Source of the DNA: Armillaria gallica
Taxonomy: Eukaryota; Basidiomycota; Agaricomycetes; Agaricales; Physalacriaceae
DNA length: 64,000 nt
Assembly: GCA_037576215.1 (NCBI GenBank)
Contig: JBANDB010000004.1
Coordinates: forward strand, 2,356,001 to 2,420,000
Direction: 5' to 3'
Positions 55,970 through 64,000 of this stretch are shown here, in pieces (the stretch's first letter is position 1; each line of letters opens with the position of its first letter). The position numbers and the translations under genes are program-made. The notes under the pieces are model-generated. The model worked only from the letters and a program-made list of their open reading frames with translations, did not search any database and was not told where the DNA came from.

Positions 55970-57181
55970 ATGGGAGCGCCGACCTATTCTCCTGCAAGCA
56001 CACCGCATATTCTTAGTTCTGAGGAACTGGAATGGATCAATAGCTATTGTCATGCAGTCATACAAGTAAGCTGCTTCTAAGTCGTCATATTATATCTAAA
56101 TAAGATATAGAATGCTCGAGATGAGCTGTCCTATCCCATAGTAAAGGGTACGACATCTTCCGATGGCAAACAAGGTTCAGACATTGTCCGCGGATATGAA
56201 GATGGGACGGACTGCTGGATGAATGAGAATTCTGCTGAATGTTGCGACGGGCAGTAGTAGACGAATACCTTCGTGCACTATATGCCCCTGTACAATCCAC
56301 TAGTCTAGATTTCGAAATTGATCATTGCACGTGCTATTTGTGGCACAGGAGAACATTTCTCCTTTGTCTTCTCGAGGCTTTGGCGCTTCGCGAATGTGTA
56401 GATGGCCTTCCCTCAGGTACCATAAAGTTCTTGCTGCCTTCTCTGTGAAACTTAATATCTATTAGTACCGGAATCACAAGATAAAGGACCTTACCTCGCC
56501 AATAGAATTTCTCGATGACGATCATGTTATCTGTCCGAAATGCAAAGAGCGCATTGGTTTGGGGCCAGGTGGCCTCTTAAACTTGAGGGACCGACATCTT
56601 CCCTCGAAAAAATGTGCAGACACTGCCCGTTCCCGAGACGCTGGGCCTCTAAAAAAGCAGATGAGTTTAGCAGGCTTGTTGCAGCCAAAGTCAAAGCCCA
56701 TTCCACCTACCGTGTTCGCTCCTTCACTTGTCAATCAGGCAGGCACTTCATCGGTATTCCCATCCTTGCCGACAGTTTCTCCGAATCCAGATCCTGTCAG
56801 ATGCGATGGACGCGTCGAGCACGAACACACACCATTGGATGACCTCGAAGCTCTTTTACCTGGCCTTGATTTTGCTCCTACCACGGCCACAGAACCAGAT
56901 CTCAATTACAATTGTAATCTTGAGGCATTCAATGTAGATCCGGCACTTCTTGATGACCCAGATGTCGTCACCGGAGATCTATGGGAAGAAATCCTCAATC
57001 GTATTATGCATCAAGCGTTCTGGGGTAAAGGAGATGATGAGCTGGAGACGATGGTCCGTCAAGAAGGTACAGGCTTACCAGGATTCTGTCGCTTCGTTCG
57101 TTACTTCACGGAGAGACGTGGAGTTGACTTGAACCTCTTCCGGGAGCGAATTGATGGGTTGATACGTGCTATAAAGTCGAT
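55970..57181 (+). pseudogene. T2 transposase-like gene, 5' exons (N-terminal finger)
   Basis: Exon 55970-56065 (MGAPTYSPAS...) and a 45-nt intron lead into a segment rich in family motifs (EDGTDCWMNEN), which ends at a TAG where the family continues in another frame (AVVDEYLRALY, from about 56246). An indel has broken this part. From about 56500 the frame encodes C-x2-C...H-x5-C (ICPKC...RHLPSKKC), a linker, and DLWEEILNR up to the donor at 57181. Equivalent to 699-1800 of T1. Confidence 0.6.
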
Positions 57182-57229
57182 GTGAGCATCGCTCCTACAT
57201 CAATTAATTACCAAACTAACCCCGCTTAG

Positions 57230-58124
57230 TTTGCCTGCCTATGCCCAAACAAGCACACCTTCCCATCCCATCCAATCACACGCCGAACAACTCCCAGAGA
57301 ACAGCAATACTGCTACGCACAGCGACGCTGAAATAATCGATGTGGATGCAATTGAACATGGTCCTACACTTGGAAGAGACAAAAATCCTGTAAAGGTGTC
57401 AGCTACAAAGTCAAAGAGCTGCGAAGGATACAGACTCGATATACCGGAAGGAGAGTCACCCCATTTGCTATACCCGTTTGCGCTACACAAGACACTATCT
57501 TTGCCGTGGGACTACGAAACGTGCCATGGGGTTTTTACCCTTCGCTCTCGGGCCTGTAGTCGCACACCAGCTAGTACTCGTAGTCAGAGCTGTGATGCCT
57601 GCCTAGCTTTGACGGAGGATGAAAAGCTGCGACGAATTGAGGAGCGGATCAAGGACGGCGTGCATGAGAACTCAACTTTGGCATATCAAGGATTTGGAGG
57701 GATCATTGATATCGTTCACCGAAAGGACCGTCAGATCAATGCCTTGAATCTGATTCACTTGAATCTGGAGAGAAAGCTGATGGGAAGGGCGGCAGCACTA
57801 GATGATTATAAGCGTTTGATTTGGCAGATTGGCAACGAAAACTATACCAACGTGGAACGCCTCATTCGTGTGGCTTTGGGTCGAGGGAGGGGCATTCGGG
57901 GTATTCTGGACATGTATGAGGCAGCAGCAAGGGGTGTATACAATCCCAGGTCGTTTACCGAGGAGGAGGAGATGTTATCGGTGCTGTTCTGGCGCTTGGG
58001 TGGTATCCGATTGGCAGAAATAGCTCATCGCGCACTCAACCTCCCTGGCATGACCACCATTCGTGAACGCTCGACAGTTTTACTTGACAAAAGGGAGAGG
58101 CTCACAAGGTCAGACCAAGATTGA
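57230..58124 (+). pseudogene. T2 transposase-like gene, conserved middle exon
   Basis: It follows a clean 48-nt intron (57182-57229). 297 codons align with 1796-2750 of T1 (LDDYKRLIWQIG, GRGIRGILDMYEAA, LPGMTTIR). At about 58070 the family sequence stops and, across a CAGT microhomology, the BED-like finger region begins in the +1 frame. This exon therefore ends in a short out-of-frame tail. The DDE-like core that should follow is absent. Confidence 0.7.
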
Positions 58125-59282
58125 TTATACCACTTCTCGTGGCTGTCCAAATATTGGTGTGTCGTTCAAGTATATGGTGGCTGCTACCTCGTCAAAGACA
58201 GCCCCGTGCTCGAATGTACCAATGCGCTGCCCTTTATGTCCGCCAAGCCATCCTGCCATCTGGAAGTACACTGCGAAGCATCATTTTATCAATCGACATC
58301 CCGCCGCGGACTTGACTCAATGGAAACACCTGTGGGACCTGTCAAGAGCTGAGAAGGCTGCCATGGATAAGGTATGGGAAGAGCGAAAGAAAGTTCCCCA
58401 GCCAAAGAAGAAAAACAAGCGGAAAAAGGATAAACTTGGGCCTCTTGAAATTTCTGAGGCACATTCAACTCGGCTAGCACGAAGGTGAGCAGTTCGATGC
58501 CATTAGAATGATATGGTGGTATATTGACTCTGAATAGAACTACAGATCTTGGCGACGATGGTATTGATATAATTGATACAGCTAACAATAGGTGTGATGA
58601 TAGTGAAGAGGATGAACCAAGTGATAAGGACGATGACAGCGAAGAAGACTGGCCTAATGAGGAGGACGACGGTCCTCACGGCCCTTACGACGATATCATG
58701 AATTCCGATCAGGAAATGACACCAGTAGACGAAGCGCTAGGTGGGGAGAGTCATGAGCCGGGCCGCAAAGACGTAGAAGAGAGCGGACATACCGAAATAT
58801 CCACCGAAGCTTCTCCTCCGCCTGCGACACCACACAGTCATGCCTCGTCTCCTCTAAATACAGCAGTCTCTTCTCCTGACATAGCCGATTTGCCTCTGCC
58901 TGAAAATGCTGCCCCTGCAGACGCCGTAGATCCCTCAGATTGTAGTGGTTCGCCAATGGTAGCAACGGCACAAGGAGAGACTGACACGGGCATCGCTGGT
59001 TTGATCCTTCGTCGATCCGGGAGAGCGAAACGCAGAGTCGTCAACATTGATGACTTGAGGGATTGTTATTGCGGAGCTGCGGTCCAAGAACAGGACCGGT
59101 TGAATGCCGTCAGCTGTTCAAATAAAGGCTGCGAAACAATATGGGTAAGTATCTCTCCATTTAGTTCAGATTGGCAAGAGCTCACTGAAATATGCCAGTT
59201 CCATCTTGAGTGCCTACAAGTTGAGTATGTTCCAGCCGGGTGGCGTTGTAACGCGTGCACAAAGAAAAAGAGAAGGAATTGA
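58072..59282 (+). CDS. T2 C-terminal part: BED-like finger, acidic linker, PHD finger
   Basis: Exons 58072-58484, 58538-59144 and 59199-59282 are linked by introns of 53 and 54 nt with clean borders and an open frame to TGA. The first exon has C-x2-C-x14-H-x4-H (CPLC...HHFINRH) and a Lys-rich tail. The second is Asp/Glu-rich and ends with CYCG...CSNKGCETIW. The third completes the PHD finger (FHLEC...CNAC) and ends KKKRRN. Read alone it would be a catalytically inert, chromatin-binding zinc-finger protein. No own start codon is certain: it lies downstream of the deletion junction, with the nearest ATG at 58220 in frame. Confidence 0.6.
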
Positions 59283-59622
59283 TGAGTGGGGTAGGAATAA
59301 GCTCGTTGTGTACAGTGCAGTGAGCTGTAGAGGGGCGTTAATGGATAGATTGTTCGAGTGAGATGTGGAATGTTGTATGAGATGTATTGTAAGAGGCCGT
59401 CTCGATGCTGGCGAGCTCGTAGGAAGCCAATTGAAACATAGACAAGGACAACGAGGCAAGACGACGATGCCACGTCATTGAACGGCAACAGCCGGATTAC
59501 CCGAAATAGATATGTGACGCCATACATGTCACGTGGAGGTAGGTAGGTCCAAGCTCGGTGCACGAAAAATATTAATCGACCCCATGTCATTTCATTTTTT
59601 TTTTCATTCCGGTAGCCCCTTG

Positions 59623-60096
59623 GGGGGTGCCGGAATGTCGGCCCGGCACACCGGGTGGGTAGGTAGGTTGGGCCATCAGGCCCGAAAAAAAAAAGTTGAC
59701 CATCCTTTTGAGGGTCTAAAAATGGACTTTAAGCACAAAATATGGACCTTATATACTGCAAAATAAGCTCTACAGTATAGGATTTCCCTCTAGACATCAC
59801 ATCTAGCCATGCAGATAGACAACCCAAGCACTGCCGAAATGGCCCTGCTTACCGGAACATGATGATGTCAGACTTCCTATTGAAGTAAATTTGCCGTCTG
59901 GACATAATAACGGTAAGATTGTATTCAAAATACTTGTAGCAGCTATTTCTGGCAAGGCACAAGCAAAATTGTGTCAAAAGATGCCCAGATTGGGCAAGAT
60001 GATGTCATAAAATCATGTGAAGGTAGGTAGGTCCGGTGCCGATGCACGAAAATATTTAATCGACCCCATGTGTTTTTCTGACATTCCGGCACCCCC
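59623..60096. mobile_element. T2b: 474-bp non-autonomous derivative abutting T2
   Basis: It starts GGGGGTGCCGGAATGTC and ends with the perfect complement, flanked on both sides by TTG. Left and right subterminal blocks (CCGGCACACCGGG, GTAGGTAGG, CACGAAAA, CGACCCCATG) match those of T2. No coding capacity. It shares the border of T2 (59620-59622), so the two lie end to end. Confidence 0.75.
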
Positions 60097-60311
60097 TTGC
60101 CTACATAGAGACGAGAGAGCCGTAATGTGTGCATTAAATAAAGCTTTTGATACTATGTCGCAATCTTTTTTCTCTTCTTTCTTTTCCGGTTACTTTTTGT
60201 TGTTCATGGACAAACGTTTCATTGTAGATATTCTTAGCGTCTAGTGTAGTGCTGGTGTGGTGCGTGTACCGGCACAAGGTCCCAATTCGGAAGGGTCGGG
60301 TCTACGGCCCA

Positions 60312-61360
60312 CTAGAGATTTGTAAAACCGCCCTTCGTGGAAAGGGACGTGATGATGGGAGGCATTGGTGGTAAGGATGGTAATCCCACGTTAGCGCTAC
60401 CGCACGAAGATGAGGTAAAGGTCGGAGCAAAGCGGCACCCAATCTGGTATGCGGTAGGAGTTGGTAGCGGATAGAGCGAATTCGCCCTGGATGACGCGTT
60501 GTGCGACGGTGGGACAGAGATGTTAGGAGTAAAGTTACACCCAATCTGGTATACAGGATTTGCCATGGATGTGTTGGCGCTGTCGTATGAAGGTGCGGCA
60601 AAGATGTTCGGAGCGACGTTGCATCCTATCTGGTATATAGGATTCACTGTATATGCCACGTTTGTCCTAGGGCACGGAGGTGGGGCAGAGATGTTGGGAG
60701 TGAAGTTGCACTCTGTCTGGGATGCAATAGTTGGTGGCGGCGAGAAGGGAAAATTTGGAGTAGATGCTGCGTCGGCGCTGTTAGGCAAATTAGCCGTGGA
60801 TGTCGCGTTACTTTTGCCATGCGAAGATCGGGCAGAAGTGTTGGAAGTATCGGTGTACCCTGTCTGGGGTATAGTACGCGGAGGTGCAAGGAGCGGCGGC
60901 TGTTCTACCTCCCCGAAGGATTCATCACGGCCCGTAGGAGACTGTGGTAAGGAACGATTCTGTACAGGTCCGTAATGCTCGACCTCACCATCGGCGCTTG
61001 CTAACGGTCTATCCCGAGGTGATCTTCGAACGCTTCGCGCTCGAGCAGGTTGTGACGGCAATCCTACGTTGGTTTCGAGACTAGGAATTATAAGCGTTTC
61101 TGTTGAACATGGAAATTAGTATGTGCGTACCCAAACAGAAGACCATAATTGTTTTCTTCGACAGCAGCTTTCTCCGTGGAATCGAAATCGTGTCCACGTT
61201 TTTCTGATGTATGGGCGTTCGAGCTACTGTCAGAAGCCGTTCTGGAGTGTGGGCATATACGCGCGTTGCAATCAATGCCGACTCCAGACGCTCCACAGTT
61301 GGGGTAACCGGTGTCAATACCAGAGTGTTGCTGGGCGACGTGATCCGCACGAGACTTCAT
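60312..61360 (-). CDS. Cys/Pro repeat protein F, inverted paralogue of E
   Basis: The main exon (about 61061-60312) ends with four repeats of the E type in the same order (for example YQIGCNVAPNIFAAPSYDSA and YQIGCNFTPNISVPPS), showing that the repeats expanded before the gene duplicated. An upstream frame 61360-61088 (MKSRADHVAQQHSG...NNYGLLFG) is probably exon 1, with a GTACGC donor at about 61130. The acceptor that restores frame was not settled, so the middle may be altered or an extra exon missed. Function unknown, no signal peptide. Confidence 0.6.
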
Positions 61361-61629
61361 GCCGAGGAGTATTCCACATACAGTGCATGCCGCCGGTGGG
61401 TATCTGCCATACTGGGAATAACCATGGTGAAATTCCTTTAGATGCTGATGGATACCAACTGTCCGGATGTCCCTAGAGCATAACGAGCAGTGATGTAGGA
61501 TGGAATTAGCTTCATAGCTGATATCGAGTCAACCCTTGTTTAATGTCACAGATACACGGCAAAAGACGCACGGCATTGGCCGGGGCATTGGAGCATCTAC
61601 TCCAAGAGCGCCGGAAATAGTAGTAGTAG

Positions 61630-63388
61630 TCACCGTCGCACTGGCAGAGAAAGATCGGTGAATGTTTTTCGTCGGAAACTGTCCGAATATGATAGATCGC
61701 ACCTAAATCTCGCGTCATCAGCAAACACTTTACTATTACCATCAGCCCGATCATCGACCGGCCTGAGGCCATCCGATGGCTTTCCTAAGGTAGACTTTGA
61801 TTTGTGGATGGAGAAGCCTGGTATGTTGGCACTGGTAAAGCCATCGACTGGGGTATCAATGATGTCCATGATGCGCGCACGTGTAAACATGCCATTACTA
61901 AAGCTAAGGGAATCTACACCCTCTGCTAAGACATTTGAAATTCGTTCCGCATTTGGTCGTTGACTGGGAGAAGTTGTCAGACACATCGTTACAAGTGACC
62001 ATAGGCCATCTTCAAGTAAAAGATGTTGGGGTCGCAGCGGACGACTCCCTTTCATCACCGCATGTATAACAGCAGCTTCATTCTTGATATCACTGAAAGG
62101 CGGCTTGCCGGTAAATATCTTGGGAGAATGTCATAAAATTGTGGCGACGGTAAACTGCTGGCCATACCTCGATAACAGTGCAACCATAGGCATAGATATC
62201 TCTGGCGGTGATGCATGCCCGGTCAATTACTACGTTTGGGTCAATATACTCCGGAGCTAGCCAGCGGATGCTTCCTTTCCTCATCCTAGAAGAGCTTTCG
62301 AGCGCCTGTGATTCCGCGAAGAGGGAAAGGCCAAAGTCGGCCAGACAGCAACGTAGATCATCCTTGATAAGAATATTTGCCTAAGACCAATCCATTTCAG
62401 AGAACGGCAAAGATGCACCACAATGAACGTACGCCGCGGATGTCAGCATGTACTATCGGAGGATTGTGATTATGTAAATATTTCATCCCTTCGGCAACTT
62501 GAACCAGCTAAGAAAAAGAAGTCTTGAGCTCTCATCAACTATCACACAATGTTTTTGGCATACCGATGTAAGACGATCGTGATCAGGATGGGCTTCGAGG
62601 TAGGACATGATATTACCATTGACCATCCAGGGAGATATCAGGCAATATCTAGGAGTGAAAAGGTCTTCGCTGACTCCTAAGAAGGGAAGAATATTTGGAT
62701 GACGGAGTTGCCTCCATACGAGAGCTTCTTGACAAAAGTCCTGCAGTAGATCGTTCATAGTAGGTCAAGAGGTGGTTTCGTTTAGAACGTCCACGACTCA
62801 CCCGAAGAAGCTTTGCCCGATCCTTTTCGGGGTCGAATATCCGTAGAACCTTCAAGCAGACTTGAGTATCGTGAAGACGTCCCTTCCAAATGTCCTGTCA
62901 AAGATGCCACACATAGAAATAAAACAATTCAACAAGAGTAGAGTGGACTCTCACTGCAAAACCGCCACCCGCGACGGGATTTCCCCCTTCCCTAGTCACG
63001 TCTCGAAGAAAAATGGAAGAAGGCACAATGTTCTGGGCCTTGCTCAGCGATCGAAGACATTTCATGCAGGCTGTACCATATCCATCAAGATCGGACGCAT
63101 CATCCAGTTCCTGACAATTCAGATCCTGCATGGCTACCGATTAACGCAACATACCTGCTGCAGTACATCCATGACCACGGTTGCCATCGATGATGGTATC
63201 AACTCCATAGTCTTCCAAGGACAAGGAATGTCACGAATTAGACTCTGAATCTGAGCTAGTACATCCTTCTTGCCAAGCTCGTCGGCGGGTTCGATCCCAG
63301 TCCAGTGCAGAGGAGTCGGACCCAACGATCCGGTTGGGGGAGTGGTGCTTTCACTGAGTGAAGGGCTTTTGGTGTTAGGTATCGACAT
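61630..63388 (-). CDS. TKL-type protein kinase, seven exons
   Basis: Exons: 63388-63155, 63125-62955, 62894-62802, 62740-62564, 62507-62433, 62380-62168 and 62118-61630; every exon is a multiple of three and all introns are phase 0. 484 codons. Kinase motifs: Gly loop GGGFA (about residue 131), ATP-binding Lys150 (VCLKVL), helix-C Glu171, catalytic loop HADIRGAN (245-252) with Asp247 and Asn252, DFG 265-267, APE 292-294. HAD replaces HRD, as in the expanded TKL families of mushrooms. The N-terminal 120 residues are polar; the C-terminus is Ser-rich. It is probably active in signalling, partners unknown. The first intron is only 29 nt. Confidence 0.88.
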
Positions 63389-63452
63389 GGTTGTATAATG
63401 CACATCACCTAAAACCGCTATTGTACAATGACCGTCCAATAGCCTGCCCAAA

Positions 63453-63578
63453 AGTAGTCTATTGTTTTTTTATTTTTTATTTATTTTGTGGAACGTTTGG
63501 AGTGGCTTCGTACACCCCGTACAGCGGGGGCCTTCCAGCTAGCGGAGTGGCACGTCAATGACGAGTAGTCTATTGTTT
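63453..63578 (-). mobile_element. 96-bp SINE-like insertion with 15-bp duplication
   Basis: AGTAGTCTATTGTTT is present at 63453-63467 and again at 63564-63578. The 96 bases between end, on the - strand, in an A-rich tail (63468-63488). A long duplication plus an A-tail is the mark of target-primed reverse transcription (SINE or processed RNA copy). No clear A/B box of a tRNA promoter was found. The insert contains GGAGTGGC twice. Confidence 0.6.
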
Positions 63579-64000
63579 AGCGCGAGGGGGTTGCCGTTCA
63601 AGGGCACTATGACAAAGTCTCACATAATTTAATGGCCTTGCATCGGCACTGCCAAATCGATTAGGTTTTGAGCTTGCCGGCGGCAAGTTTTGCCTGCCGA
63701 ATTCAAGCCGGGTAGGGCGTTTCGACAGAAAATATTTCTTACATCGCTTTCCCTTCAAAATTATTTTATTTTACATCACCATACACTTTGAATATCCAAG
63801 TCCACTACGCGTCCTAATACCCTTTAACATAAGATTCCTTCATCCACCAGATTTGTAATAACTGACTTGAACGGTGGATGGCCTATTTAACTTTCCGTGG
63901 CATCTCATTGTGCGCGAGTAGTACATCTCTCACATCAGGTACTTTAGACTTGTAGCGTCGCAAAATGGCGTAGCTAAGTCACCTTGGTGACTATCAGCTA
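63579..64000. other. No gene seen
   Basis: Short AT-rich end of the window. No motif or open frame of note. Confidence 0.4.

Larger units (their letters stand above)
55748..59622 (+). mobile_element. T2: core-deleted relative of T1
   Basis: 3875 bp with inverted ends CAAGGGGCTACCGGAA (55748) and its complement ending at 59622 (the last 14 bases are perfect inverse). AGGTAGGTAGGTCC occurs inside both ends. The gene order matches T1, but the whole DDE-like core is missing: the LPGMTTIR exon runs straight into the BED-like finger region. No 8-bp duplication is visible, because a second small element (59623-60096) abuts the right end and may have altered it. Confidence 0.8.

Noticed and set aside
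63283..63298. GGGTTCGATCCCAG resembles a tRNA T-loop/B box.
   Set aside because: It lies inside exon 1 of the kinase (TGIEPADEL on the - strand) and has no matching A box or acceptor stem.

Overview
The window reads as a chromosome segment of a filamentous basidiomycete, most likely an Agaricomycete. The grounds are introns of about 45-65 nt with GT..AG borders, a tyrosine-kinase-like (TKL) protein kinase with the HAD-type catalytic loop common in mushroom genomes, chromodomain Ty3/Gypsy elements, and a large zinc-finger transposase family I know from mushroom genomes. No rRNA, tRNA or CRISPR was found. This is inference from sequence alone.

Left part (1-18.7 kb): one degenerate DNA transposon (called T1 here, 299-18709) with CAAGGGGG termini and a perfect 8-bp target duplication. 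Its transposase gene is read in + orientation in two parts. From N to C terminus it carries a Cys/His finger, a DDE-like core, a BED-like finger and a C-terminal PHD finger. The gene is broken by a mariner-type MITE (1073-1503) and by an 11.8-kb insertion (about 3944-15754). That insertion contains a repeat (Y1), which in turn holds a complete Ty3/Gypsy element (Gypsy-1, 5065-13565).

Middle (18.7-37 kb): mostly decayed sequence around a second, much younger Gypsy element on the - strand (Gypsy-2, 22151-30560), an inverted copy of the Y repeat (Y2, 33176-35064) and two transposon-associated ORF remnants. Both Gypsy elements have 5-bp target duplications and a 13-nt self-priming primer-binding site. 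Both also have an unusual 5' ORF with a membrane segment, overlapped by a +1-frame ORF, and then gag and pol in a -1 relation. Their defects are mainly TGA stops and CpG transitions, as expected from decay of methylated CpG.

Right part (37-64 kb): host-like genes, many locally duplicated. There are two complete alpha/beta-hydrolase genes whose nucleophile Ser lies in an 11-nt microexon, and decayed copies of the same cassette. There is an inverted pair of unknown genes (48.4-49.1 and 51.1-52.1 kb) and an inverted pair of Cys/Pro repeat-protein genes (54.2-55.3 and 60.3-61.4 kb). Between the last pair lies T2 (55748-59622), a core-deleted relative of T1, joined to a 474-bp non-autonomous derivative. 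The window ends with an apparently intact seven-exon TKL kinase gene and a 96-bp SINE-like insertion.
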